From: CAYPPG01 sp964412555
GTDB lineage: Bacteria > Hinthialibacterota > Hinthialibacteria > Hinthialibacterales > Hinthialibacteraceae
Direction: 5' to 3'
Length of the DNA stretch: 64,000 nt
Assembly: GCA_964412555.1 (NCBI GenBank)
Contig: CAYPPG010000013.1
Span: forward strand, 66,186 to 130,185
In this document: positions 1 to 8,197 of the stretch, piece by piece
Layout: every line of letters begins with the position of its first letter
How positions within the stretch are numbered: the first letter of the stretch is position 1
Notes under the pieces: generated by a model
Seen by the model: the letters and a program-made list of their open reading frames with translations, nothing else
What the model was told of the DNA's origin: nothing
The model's database searches: none
Translations under genes and position numbers: made by a program

Positions 1-2
1 AA

Positions 3-161
3 CGATTCCAAAAACGGTATGGATATTCACCATCCGACCGATGGGGAAAAGAGATTGAACGCTTCTTCGAAAAGGGTTGGATGGAACAAAATAACGGATT
101 TTTAAGACTATCCTCAAAGACCTTACTGATCAGCAATGAAGTGTTACAGTATTTTTTATAA
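3..161 (+). CDS. C-terminal end of a HemW-like radical SAM protein (partial)
   Basis: An open frame enters from the left edge and stops at 159-161. The last residues read like the C-terminus of HemW/coproporphyrinogen-oxidase-like radical SAM proteins: a segment RFFEKGWMEQNNGFLRL, then a tail LLISNEVLQYFL. HemW proteins typically end with a winged-helix-like stretch of the form RLTxxGxLLSNEVFxxF. About 52 codons are visible, so the radical SAM CxxxCxxC core lies outside the window and the call rests on tail similarity alone. A 55-bp gap separates it from the signal peptidase gene on the same strand. Confidence 0.6.
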   Translation, partial: RFQKRYGYSPSDRWGKEIERFFEKGWMEQNNGFLRLSSKTLLISNEVLQYFL

Positions 162-216
162 ACGAATCGGTTCTTGTTCGATAAAATCATCATCACAAGT
201 GTGAGTACAATGTAAT

Positions 217-933
217 ATGAGACGTTTTTACTATTTATTGGCAAGCAAGTTGAAATATTTCGGATGGGGACGCGCAATCGTCAACCATATTTCCAGACAT
301 TATCGGTTCTACGAAAACTTTGAAGCGCTCTATACCGCACTGATACTGGCTCTTCTCATCAAATCGTTCGTTTTCGAAGCCTATAAAATCCCTTCCAGTT
401 CCATGTGTGATACGCTCATCGAGGGGGATCGTATTTTTGTCAATAAATTCCTTTACGATTTCAGTTCCATCGAAGTAGGGGACATCGTCGTATTCAAAAC
501 AAAAGGAATAGACAGAATCTATTCTCCCGACAAACCCTATTACATCAAACGTGTTGTTGGACTTCCTGGGGACCATATCGAAATCCTCCCGGACGGGCAT
601 CTTCGCCGCAACAGTAAAATCATGGAGAATCCCGAATTCTTCGATAAAAACTTCTATACTGTCCTCGCCAATCGGAAACGCCGCTTTACTGTTCCGGAAA
701 ACAGTTTATACGTATTCGGCGATAACAGCATGAACAGTTCGGACAGCCGGGACTGGGGATCTGTGCCCGTCGAGAACGTCATGGGTAAAGCGTTTTTCCG
801 CTATTGGCCTCCCTCACGTATCGGATTGATCAAGGGAGTTCCCACGCGTGAAGCACAAGAAATCGTCAAACGGGAACGCCCCAGGGAAGAAACCGGCGGT
901 TACGGCAACCGCGCGCAAGCGGCGGAAAATTGA
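217..933 (+). CDS. lepB: Signal peptidase I
   Basis: This inner-membrane serine protease removes signal peptides from exported preproteins using a Ser/Lys dyad. One hydrophobic segment at residues about 37-55 anchors it. It is followed by the box IPSSSM with nucleophile Ser62, then YYIKRVVGLPGD with general base Lys111, and the late box GDNSMNSSDSRDWGSVP. The usual MxPTL after the serine reads MCDTL here, a small deviation. At 238 aa it is normal for a compact LepB. It ends 3 bp before coaX on the same strand, so the two are probably cotranscribed. The many signal-peptide proteins in this window are its likely substrates. Confidence 0.95.
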   Translation: MRRFYYLLASKLKYFGWGRAIVNHISRHYRFYENFEALYTALILALLIKSFVFEAYKIPSSSMCDTLIEGDRIFVNKFLYDFSSIEVGDIVVFKTKGIDRIYSPDKPYYIKRVVGLPGDHIEILPDGHLRRNSKIMENPEFFDKNFYTVLANRKRRFTVPENSLYVFGDNSMNSSDSRDWGSVPVENVMGKAFFRYWPPSRIGLIKGVPTREAQEIVKRERPREETGGYGNRAQAAEN

Positions 934-936
934 TCC

Positions 937-1707
937 ATGATTTCCAATCGTATCGTTGCGGTCGAAATCGGGAATTCCTCAACCGATATCGGATTATTTG
1001 AGAATTCCGATCTTCTCAAAAGTGACTTTTTCCCATCTGCGGGAGAATATGGAGAAAAAATATGCCGGTTTGTGGAACAATGGCATATGGAATCACAACT
1101 GGAACATGTGATCATATCTTCTGTTGTCCCTGCCTTGAGTGACTTGCTACAAACACTGATTCAACACCGCTTGAAAATTATTCCTTTGATGGTAGAAGAT
1201 TTCAAAACTCAGCTATTTCCCCTTTTGGTTGACCGTCCCGAAACAGTGGGGGTAGATCGGATCGTAAATTGTTTTGCCGCGATTCATTTATACGGGTGCC
1301 CGTCAATCGTTGTCAGCCTCGGCACGGCCACCACCTTCGAAGCAATTTCAGTGGAAGGTAGTTATCTCGGTGGTTCGATTGTTCCCGGCATAAAGATTTC
1401 TATCGAAGCGCTATCACAAAAAACGGCTTTGCTTCCCCCTATTCTCTTCAATGAAAAACCATCCCAGCTGATCGCCAAAAATACAATCGAACATATGCGA
1501 TCCGGGATGTATTACGGGACAATCGGTATGATCGAAGGTATGGTGAAAAGAATGAAAGCAGTTTTAGGAGATGAAACTAAAGTGATCGGAACAGGTGGTA
1601 TGAGTAAATTTTTTGCCGATGAACAGATTTTCGATCATCTCGATCCAAATTTAACCCTCAAAGGATTGGAACGCATTCACCATTTCCGATGCCGAAACCG
1701 ATTTTGA
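937..1707 (+). CDS. coaX: Type III pantothenate kinase
   Basis: It phosphorylates pantothenate in the first step of coenzyme A synthesis and belongs to the ASKHA fold. Visible motifs are the N-terminal phosphate loop EIGNSSTDIGLF (residues 10-21), GVDR with Asp107 as the likely catalytic base, and SLGTATTFE (residues 128-135) leading into SYLGGSIVPGI. Two positions that are normally Asp in this family (DxGNT and GTATTFD) are Glu here (Glu10, Glu135). The change is conservative and repeated, so the enzyme is probably active, but metal or nucleotide contacts may be shifted. At 256 aa the length is normal. The start lies 3 bp after lepB. Confidence 0.9.
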   Translation: MISNRIVAVEIGNSSTDIGLFENSDLLKSDFFPSAGEYGEKICRFVEQWHMESQLEHVIISSVVPALSDLLQTLIQHRLKIIPLMVEDFKTQLFPLLVDRPETVGVDRIVNCFAAIHLYGCPSIVVSLGTATTFEAISVEGSYLGGSIVPGIKISIEALSQKTALLPPILFNEKPSQLIAKNTIEHMRSGMYYGTIGMIEGMVKRMKAVLGDETKVIGTGGMSKFFADEQIFDHLDPNLTLKGLERIHHFRCRNRF

Positions 1708-1745
1708 GCGAACCAGTCAATCTTCTTCTCCCTGACTCGATTTTA

Positions 1746-2891
1746 TTATTCTGCCCTTTCCTTTACGCGCTGAAGCACACCCGGTAACAACTCTAAAAAT
1801 CGATCTATTTCCTTTTCTGTATTCCCATAACCGAGAGAGATACGGATTGCCGCTTTCGCTTCCGCCTCGGTTCTTCCCACTGCCTTGATAACATAGGATG
1901 AAGTTTCTTTCCCCTGCGAACACGCCGAACCGCTTGTAATACAGATTTGTTCTTCGTTTATGGCTCGCACTATTTCTCGGGAATTGTAACCTGGGATGGA
2001 AAAGTTCAAGGTATTGGGGAGCACATCATGCGTTGGACTGTTTCGTTTGAATTCATACCGAAGTTTCATGAGTTTCTCCCAAAACAGATTCCGCAATCGT
2101 GTTGTAAACTCGTCTCTTTGCGTAAGCTCTTTACGAGCCAAATCCGCCGCTTTTCCGACTCCTACGATACCGGCAACATTTTCCGTTCCGGAACGTAAAC
2201 CGTTTTCATGGTTTCCTCCATGCAGATGCGGAACCAGTTTTGTCCCCTTACGTACATATAAAACACCGATTCCCTTTGGTCCATTAATCTTGTGACCTGA
2301 GACAGAGACCAAATCCGCATCAATCGCTTTGACGTCAAAAGGAATTTTCCCGACGGCTTGAATGGCATCCGTGTGAAAAGGAATCTCATGCTCCTTGGCA
2401 ATTTTTGCAATATCTTCAATGGGTTGTATGGAACCTATTTCATTGTTGGCGGTCATGATTGTGATCAAACCGGTATCCGGGCGTATGGCTTCTTTTAATC
2501 GCTCGGGGTCGATAAATCCTTCGTAATCGACAGGCAGCCTAGTAATCCGGCATCCCATATATTCTTGGAGAAAAAGACATGTGTTTCTGACCGCCGGGTG
2601 TTCGATCTCAGAAGTAATCACATGCTTTTTTTCAGAGACCCACATGATTCCTTTGATCGCCAAATTATCCGATTCGGTTCCCCCGCCGGTAAAGACAAGT
2701 TCATCCTCATTGGCGTTCAGCAAACGAGCTACCTGAAGACGTGCTTTTTCGATGCCGTAACTCGCATCCACTCCTGCCTGATATAGGCAAGACGGATTTC
2801 CGAACCGTTCGCAGAAATAAGGTTTCATCGCCTCGAAAACATCGGGATGAAGAGGAGTTGTTGCATTATGGTCGAAATAGATTGTGTTCAT
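1746..2891 (-). CDS. Cysteine desulfurase (NifS/IscS family)
   Basis: This PLP enzyme takes sulfur from cysteine as a persulfide for Fe-S cluster or tRNA thiolation. It starts with IYFDHNATTPLHP and carries His97 in SEIEHPA. The PLP lysine is Lys201 in SGHKINGPKGIG, and RSGTEN lies at about 234-239. The catalytic-loop Cys324 sits in SGSACSQGK, the arrangement of group I (NifS/IscS) enzymes. At 381 aa it is standard. There is no adjacent iscU, iscR or mnmA, so it cannot be assigned to one pathway. The upstream gap holds a palindromic repeat and a divergent M48 protease gene. Confidence 0.93.
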   Translation of the reverse strand: MNTIYFDHNATTPLHPDVFEAMKPYFCERFGNPSCLYQAGVDASYGIEKARLQVARLLNANEDELVFTGGGTESDNLAIKGIMWVSEKKHVITSEIEHPAVRNTCLFLQEYMGCRITRLPVDYEGFIDPERLKEAIRPDTGLITIMTANNEIGSIQPIEDIAKIAKEHEIPFHTDAIQAVGKIPFDVKAIDADLVSVSGHKINGPKGIGVLYVRKGTKLVPHLHGGNHENGLRSGTENVAGIVGVGKAADLARKELTQRDEFTTRLRNLFWEKLMKLRYEFKRNSPTHDVLPNTLNFSIPGYNSREIVRAINEEQICITSGSACSQGKETSSYVIKAVGRTEAEAKAAIRISLGYGNTEKEIDRFLELLPGVLQRVKERAE

Positions 2892-2912
2892 GGTACAATA
2901 ACCCCTAAACAG

Positions 2913-2963
2913 TGTATCGCCGGCATCTTGCCGGCTTTATGCCGCCGGGACGGTGGCGTTACA
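2913..2963. repeat. Intergenic palindromic repeat, family R1
   Basis: Two adjacent inverted repeats, GCCGGCatcttGCCGGC and GCCGCCgggacGGTGGC, are bounded by TGTATCGCC and GCGTTACA. The same bipartite element recurs at 9639-9693 and 12784-12842, with a half copy at 12845-12868, always between genes. Here it sits between two divergent genes, so it could form hairpins in either leader. Confidence 0.8.
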
Positions 2964-2988
2964 AATTCGCACATAGAAAGAACAGTTT

Positions 2989-4224
2989 ATGCATTGGATG
3001 TGGATCCTACTTATCATTTTACTCGTCAGCCAAACAATAGCGGAATTCTGGCTGGAACGAATCAACAATCGAGCCATTCAAATAAACGCCAAAACTGAAA
3101 ACCAAGACGATCCGCAAGAAACCGCCAAAACAATTGAGTATACACTATCTAAAAGCTATTTTACACAGATTGTCAACATTTATTCATTCGTTACTTTGCT
3201 GATTGTTCTTTGGAGTTCTGTTTTACCATGGTTCTATCAAACTTGTACCTACTTTTTGGGTCAATCCATTTGGGCGGAAACATCATTCATAATGGGTACA
3301 GGTTTTCTCTTTGCCATTTTGCAACTCCCCTTCGATTGGTACTATCAATTTCGCCTTGAAGAACGATTCGGTTTCAATACGAGCACACAATCCCTTTGGT
3401 GGATGGATAAACTCAAGGGAATCCTGTTGAGTCTCATTCTCTTGGTTCCGCTCTTGGCTCTGATTTTCAAGGTCGTCATGATGTATGAAAATTATTGGTG
3501 GCTCTATGCCTGGCTGATCGTGATCGGCTTCCAAGTGATCATGATGATCATCGGCCCGAGTTTGATCCTGCCGCTCTTCAACAAATTCACTCCTCTTCCC
3601 GATGGAAATCTGAAACAATTGATTAGTGAAACGGCCGAGAAATCCAATGTGGAATTTTGCTCGATCCTGGTCATGGACGGCAGCAAACGCTCGCGCCATT
3701 CCAACGCATTCTTTACGGGTATCGGCCGGTTCAAGAAAATCGCCCTTTTCGACACACTACTTGAACACCTGGAAGACAACGAGATTCAATCCGTCGTTGC
3801 CCATGAAATCGGACATTTGAAGAAAAAGCACATACCAAAACAGGTCATCTGGAGCAGTCTGGAACTCCTCGCGGGATTTTACGTTGCGTATCTGCTTTTG
3901 CATCAATCCTGGCTGGTCGAACCTTTCGGTTTCGAACCGGGAGCCATCGCACCCGCCTTTTTCATGCTCTTTATCCTTGGCTCCGCCATCTTCTTCTGGA
4001 TTTCCCCGCTTTTCAATCTGATCAGCCGCAAATACGAATACGAAGCCGACCGTTTCGCCAAAAAACTTATGGGAGAAGGACAAACGCTGCTCGATGCTTT
4101 AAAAAAATTGCACAAGAAAAATTTAAGCGATATCACCCCGCATCCGGTGTATAGCGCTGTTTATTATTCCCATCCCACACTGAAAGAGCGGGAGAAGGCG
4201 TTGCAGAAAGAGGGAGAATCATGA
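2989..4224 (+). CDS. M48-family membrane zinc metalloprotease (Ste24/CAAX-protease type)
   Basis: A polytopic membrane protease of 411 aa, the length of Ste24-type enzymes. Zinc-site motif HEIGH is at residues 272-276 in VVAHEIGHLKKKH, and the third ligand is Glu352 in EYEADRFAKKL. Hydrophobic spans lie near 3-20, 64-84, 98-116, 143-162, 172-197, 287-305 and 318-342. In bacteria the role is probably membrane-protein quality control; prenyl-protein cleavage is the eukaryotic role. The stop overlaps the next start (ATGA at 4221-4224), so translation of the GH67-like gene is probably coupled to it. No convincing Shine-Dalgarno sequence precedes the start. Confidence 0.9.
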   Translation: MHWMWILLIILLVSQTIAEFWLERINNRAIQINAKTENQDDPQETAKTIEYTLSKSYFTQIVNIYSFVTLLIVLWSSVLPWFYQTCTYFLGQSIWAETSFIMGTGFLFAILQLPFDWYYQFRLEERFGFNTSTQSLWWMDKLKGILLSLILLVPLLALIFKVVMMYENYWWLYAWLIVIGFQVIMMIIGPSLILPLFNKFTPLPDGNLKQLISETAEKSNVEFCSILVMDGSKRSRHSNAFFTGIGRFKKIALFDTLLEHLEDNEIQSVVAHEIGHLKKKHIPKQVIWSSLELLAGFYVAYLLLHQSWLVEPFGFEPGAIAPAFFMLFILGSAIFFWISPLFNLISRKYEYEADRFAKKLMGEGQTLLDALKKLHKKNLSDITPHPVYSAVYYSHPTLKEREKALQKEGES

Positions 4225-6542
4225 AAAGCATAAATAACCGTTGGAATCTTAAAATGAAAACATGGTCAGCCGTAATTTGCGTATGTCTATGTTTTGCGGC
4301 ACTCGACATCCAAGCCGCAACCGTCGCAGTATTCTTCAATGCCAAAAATCCTCAAGCAACATTCGCCGTGGAAGAAATTCAAAAAGCCTTACGAGTAAAT
4401 GATCATTCATTTCTGCCCTTCCGATTCAGTGACCTGGAGCAAAATGGAAACAAGATCCGTATCGTTCTCTGTCCACTTGCCAATGACAAACTCGTTGACC
4501 GGATGCACTCGGAAAGCGGAACCTCTCCGGGTGTCCTGAGATCCGAAGGATACAGCATCCGCAAAACCGATGCTGGTGCAAAAACAACCTATTGGGTAAT
4601 CGGCAAAGACGATGCAGGCGTGATGTATGGCGCGTTGGAACTGGCCGAAGTGATTCGCATTGACGGTTTGGACGGCATCGAAGAAAGTGATCATAATCCG
4701 TATATGGCCTTGCGTGGTACGAAATTCAATATCCCGCTCGACGTTCGCACCCCCAGTTATACCGATGTCTGTGACGCGGCTCAGCACAACATTATTGAAA
4801 TGTGGAATTTCGGTTTCTGGAAAGAGTATATCGATAACCTGGCGCGCTACCGGTTCAATTTCATTTCACTCTGGAGCCTGCATCCCTTCCCTTCTCTGGT
4901 CAAAGTCCCTGACTATCCCGAGATCGCCTTGGACGATGTCAAAAGATCGAAAGTGGAGTGGAAGGAACATTATTCCCTGAACGGTCTCGGCTTCGACAGT
5001 CCGGAAATCATGGAAAACCTCGAAACGTTGAAGAAAATGACCATCGAGGACAAGATCGATTTCTGGCGCAAAGTCATGCGGTACGGCAAAGAGCGCAATA
5101 TCGATTTTTACTTCATCACCTGGAACATTTTTACGTATGGCACTGAGGGCAAATACGGGATCACCGACGCCATCGACAACGAAACCACAATTGATTATTT
5201 TCGTAAAAGTGTGAAGCAGATGTTCCTAACCTACCCGGATTTGGCAGGCATCGGTCTCACGACCGGTGAAAATATGCACAACGCCAATTTCGAGCAAAAA
5301 GAAGACTGGGCTTTCAAGACCTACGCACAAGGCGTGCTCGATGCGGCGAAAGAACAGCCGGGACGCAAGATCACCTTCGTCCATCGCCAACACCAAACCG
5401 GCGCGCAGGATATCGCCCGCAAGTTCAAACCGCTGATCGATCATGAAGACATCGAATTCATCTTCAGTTTCAAATACGCCAAAGCGCATGTGTACAGTTC
5501 CACCATCCAGACCTATCATCCCCGCTTCGTGGAAGACATCGGCGATCTCAAAACCATCTGGACGCTGCGCAATGACGATGTATACCGCTTCCGGTGGGGA
5601 GCACCTGACTTTGTCCGAGATTTCATCCTCAATATCCCTTATGAAGTCTCGCGCGGCTTCTATTTCGGCTCGGATCAATACATTTGGGGGCGTGAATTCA
5701 TGAGCCTTGAGCCGGAAAACCCGAGAGAACTCGAAATCGTGAAGCACTGGTATCATTGGACGATTTGGGGGCGGCTGGGTTACAATCCGAATCTCCCCAA
5801 CGAACGGTTTATCGAAATCCTTGACCAGCGCTACCCGCAAGTCTCCGGAAAAAAACTATTCACCGCCTGGCAGGAAGCCTCGATGATTTACCCCAAAACT
5901 ACCGGCTTCCATTGGGGCTCCTTGGATTTTCAATGGTACATCGAAGCCTGCCTGAGCCGTCCAGGTCCGGCGCAAACCGAATCCGGCTTCCACGACGTCA
6001 ATCGCTTCATCACCCTCGATCCCCATCCCGGAACCAACAATATCTCTATTCCCGATTACGTGGACGCGATCACCGACGGCAAAGAACCGGACGGAACCAC
6101 CCCCATCGAGGTTTCCAACCAAATCCACGCCCATGCGGATAAAGCCTTACAAATTTTAGAAGAACTGGATCACAGAAACAATAAAGAACTACGCAAGACA
6201 TTGAGTGACATTCATGCTATTGCCTATCTCGGGAAATACTACGCGCATAAAATACGCGGCGCTTGCGAACTTGCGTTTTACCGGAAAAACGAAAAACAAG
6301 AATATCAGCAAAATGCCATCGATGAATTGATAGAAGCGGCCAAGTATTGGCGGCTCTATGCTATCGTTGGATTGAGCAAATACAAAAATCCTCTTTGGAC
6401 AAACCGCGTCGGTTATTGTGATTGGTATGAGTTATTCCAATACGTCCTCCATGATATCGAAATCGCCGGCGGAACCCCGGACTTAAAGTCTATCGGTACC
6501 ATTCCCGAAAATCCCAGTTTGGAAGCAATAAAGGAAAATTAA
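4221..6542 (+). CDS. Secreted GH67-like (alpha-glucuronidase-related) protein
   Basis: A 773-aa exported protein. The second Met (codon at 4254) begins a good signal peptide, MKTWSAVICVCLCFAALDIQA, so the true start may be 4254. Residues about 35-160 resemble the alpha/beta N-terminal domain that precedes the TIM barrel in GH67, GH20 and GH115-type enzymes, ending in DDAGVMYGALELAEVI. The barrel region follows with RGTKFNIPLD, then RYRFNFISLWSLHPF, DFYFITWNIF and GIGLTTGENM. A helical C-terminal part spans about 620-770. Acidic residues suited to catalysis are present, but I cannot assign the pair. The fold call is firm; the substrate is unknown. Confidence 0.6.
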   Translation: MKSINNRWNLKMKTWSAVICVCLCFAALDIQAATVAVFFNAKNPQATFAVEEIQKALRVNDHSFLPFRFSDLEQNGNKIRIVLCPLANDKLVDRMHSESGTSPGVLRSEGYSIRKTDAGAKTTYWVIGKDDAGVMYGALELAEVIRIDGLDGIEESDHNPYMALRGTKFNIPLDVRTPSYTDVCDAAQHNIIEMWNFGFWKEYIDNLARYRFNFISLWSLHPFPSLVKVPDYPEIALDDVKRSKVEWKEHYSLNGLGFDSPEIMENLETLKKMTIEDKIDFWRKVMRYGKERNIDFYFITWNIFTYGTEGKYGITDAIDNETTIDYFRKSVKQMFLTYPDLAGIGLTTGENMHNANFEQKEDWAFKTYAQGVLDAAKEQPGRKITFVHRQHQTGAQDIARKFKPLIDHEDIEFIFSFKYAKAHVYSSTIQTYHPRFVEDIGDLKTIWTLRNDDVYRFRWGAPDFVRDFILNIPYEVSRGFYFGSDQYIWGREFMSLEPENPRELEIVKHWYHWTIWGRLGYNPNLPNERFIEILDQRYPQVSGKKLFTAWQEASMIYPKTTGFHWGSLDFQWYIEACLSRPGPAQTESGFHDVNRFITLDPHPGTNNISIPDYVDAITDGKEPDGTTPIEVSNQIHAHADKALQILEELDHRNNKELRKTLSDIHAIAYLGKYYAHKIRGACELAFYRKNEKQEYQQNAIDELIEAAKYWRLYAIVGLSKYKNPLWTNRVGYCDWYELFQYVLHDIEIAGGTPDLKSIGTIPENPSLEAIKEN

Positions 6543-6544
6543 AA

Positions 6545-7060
6545 ATGGAAGAAGTCTGCATTTTCATCGACGGAAGCAACCTTTATCATCAATTGAAGGA
6601 GCACTCCGCTTCCATCAAACTCGACTATTACCGTTTCTCAAAAGCCCTGGCAGGATCGGATAGACACCTCATTCGTACCTATTACTACGTCTGTCCCCCT
6701 ACGGATCCACAGCAAGAAAGCTACCACGACCAACAAAAATTCTTCTCCTACCTGCACAACACACCTTATCTTCAACTCCAATTCGGAAGCCTGGAATCCC
6801 GCGGCGACATCCAAGTCGAAAAAGGAATCGACGTGCGAATCGCAATCGATATGGTTTCCCTTGCCCACCAAGACGTCTATGACACAGCGATTCTGTTGAC
6901 CAACGATGCAGATTTAGTGCCCGCTGTGGAGATGGTGAAAAATTTGGGGAAGCATGTCGAGTATGTTTATTTGACGCGGAAAACGGCGTTGTTGGTGGAA
7001 GCTTGTGATTTGGTTGTTGCTGTGGATGATAAGATTTTGCAGAAAAGCCGGGGGAAATGA
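6545..7060 (+). CDS. NYN-domain (PIN-like, LabA/DUF88) protein
   Basis: A 171-aa cytoplasmic protein matching the NYN family, a PIN-like nuclease fold. It begins CIFIDGSNLYHQL (first acidic residue Asp9), has KGIDVRIAIDMVSLA in the middle and LLTNDADLVPAVEMVKNLGK toward the end, which supply the conserved acidic residues of the metal site. Many members are predicted RNases. It follows the GH67-like gene by 2 bp on the same strand, so it is probably cotranscribed, although the functions seem unrelated. A dispersed repeat begins directly after its stop. Confidence 0.85.
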   Translation: MEEVCIFIDGSNLYHQLKEHSASIKLDYYRFSKALAGSDRHLIRTYYYVCPPTDPQQESYHDQQKFFSYLHNTPYLQLQFGSLESRGDIQVEKGIDVRIAIDMVSLAHQDVYDTAILLTNDADLVPAVEMVKNLGKHVEYVYLTRKTALLVEACDLVVAVDDKILQKSRGK

Positions 7061-7105
7061 GTTGTCTGGATCAGGAATGGATTTGCAAGATTGACAGGAT
7101 GAGGG
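7061..7105. repeat. Dispersed repeat R7 (TTGTCTGAATCAGGAT type)
   Basis: Begins GTTGTCTGGATCAGGAATGG and contains GATTGACAGGATGAGG. Related stretches occur at 8131-8160, 37933-37977 and, inverted, 38070-38109, with a weak piece near 7707-7735. All are intergenic and often directly after a stop codon. Confidence 0.6.
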
Positions 7106-7201
7106 GGTTTATAATTTCGTTTCCCATATATTTATTTTATGCTATATTAACGTGTGTAATCAAGCTAAAAATTTTCAGTTACTCAGACATATTTCGCAAC
7201 G

Positions 7202-7435
7202 ATGAATTTCAAAATAATCAGTTCCATTACCGAAATTATTCCCATAGCCGTTGGAAACTCAATTAGGGAGTTGCCTTTATTGCAAAAACGATTCGGCCGG
7301 GGGCGGTGGAGAAAACTGAAAGGATTTGCTACTGTGGAACTGTACGATGGCACGATTCGATTAGCTGAAATCCATTGGTATGAAGCACATGGAATCGGTA
7401 AGAAAAGAATGAAAATCAAGAGATTTTTGGACTAA
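7202..7435 (+). CDS. Small conserved protein, partner of the next gene
   Basis: A 77-aa basic protein with a distinctive core GRWRKLKGFATVELYDG followed by EIHWYEAHGIGKKRMKIKRFL. I recall this type from cyanobacteria and other bacteria as a small stand-alone protein next to a protein like its downstream neighbour; that is memory, not a search. It has no signal or membrane segment. The next gene starts 4 bp after its stop, the tight two-gene layout seen in toxin-antitoxin modules, but neither protein belongs to a TA family I recognise. Function unknown. Confidence 0.65.
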   Translation: MNFKIISSITEIIPIAVGNSIRELPLLQKRFGRGRWRKLKGFATVELYDGTIRLAEIHWYEAHGIGKKRMKIKRFLD

Positions 7436-7439
7436 AATA

Positions 7440-7685
7440 ATGGAACATCAAAAGACAGAACTCCGTTATGCGATTTGTATTCAGGATGGCGGGTATATTG
7501 ATGATTTGAAGGTAAGAACGGTATATCCTATTTTGCCCGATGATTCCGCCGAAAAAAGCAATTTTTTAAGAATTGTCGATGAGACAGGTGAGGACTATTT
7601 ATATCCTGCCGATTATTTTGTGTTAATCGATATACCAGCAGAAGCGGAGAAAGTTTTTATATCCGCTTATCATTCGGGGGACTGA
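7440..7685 (+). CDS. Small conserved acidic protein, partner of the preceding gene
   Basis: An 81-aa acidic protein with the segment DLKVRTVYPILPDDSAEKS and then RIVDETGEDYLYPADYFV. This looks like a compact SH3-like beta fold seen in small cyanobacterial-type proteins, often described only as hypothetical. It is encoded 4 bp after a basic 77-aa protein, and the opposite charges fit a complex. No catalytic motif is visible. A mobile or TA-like role is inferred from the layout and from the HicB-like gene 200 bp downstream. Confidence 0.65.
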   Translation: MEHQKTELRYAICIQDGGYIDDLKVRTVYPILPDDSAEKSNFLRIVDETGEDYLYPADYFVLIDIPAEAEKVFISAYHSGD

Positions 7686-7882
7686 TTCTGTTGAATGAAG
7701 AGTGGTATGGATTTGCAGGATTACCAAGATGGGAGAAGTGGGTAATATTCTTGATTGAACCGAAGTTTTGATTGTAAGGATTTCTATCTTTTTGTATAAT
7801 ATAAAATAGAGAATTAATCTTTCTAATTTCATGCATATGAATCACAAGAGATGTCTGAAGAGAACCTAAATGAGGCGGATTG

Positions 7883-8122
7883 ATGGAAAATTGTTATAAA
7901 CTCCCTTTACTCCTAGAACCACAGCCAGAAGGAGGATATACCATCACGTGTCCGCTTATTCCCAATCTCATCACGGAAGCGGATTCTCTCGAGGAAGTGA
8001 TCCCCAATGTTTCCGATGCGTTAACGGCCTTGATTGAAGCCTATGAAGACTTGAAACTGGGGACGTTACGGCGTTTTATACGCCAGTTGGATTTAGATTG
8101 GGAAGAGTTTGTGAAAAACTGA
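7883..8122 (+). CDS. HicB-like antitoxin-type protein (orphan)
   Basis: About 80 aa with the HicB-type partial RNase H fold: YKLPLLLEPQPEGGYTITCPLIPNLITEADSLEEVIPNVSDAL has the GGY-P-x-x-P pattern and the alternating strands of the family. An ATG at 7883 is preferred over an in-frame TTG at 7880. HicB normally neutralises the HicA mRNA interferase encoded beside it. No HicA-like frame of about 60 codons is present within 200 bp on either side, so this is either an orphan antitoxin or a HicB-fold protein in another role. A repeat copy follows the stop. Confidence 0.7.
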   Translation: MENCYKLPLLLEPQPEGGYTITCPLIPNLITEADSLEEVIPNVSDALTALIEAYEDLKLGTLRRFIRQLDLDWEEFVKN

Positions 8123-8130
8123 TTGGAGAA

Positions 8131-8160
8131 GTTGTCTGAATCGGGATTGGTCAGGATTAT
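8131..8160. repeat. Dispersed repeat R7 copy
   Basis: Reads GTTGTCTGAATCGGGATTGG then TCAGGATTA, close to the copies at 7061 and 37933. It lies between the HicB-like gene and the convergent cysS gene. Confidence 0.55.
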
Positions 8161-8197
8161 GCGCAGAAACAAGAAATATTAATATCGTTATCAACCT

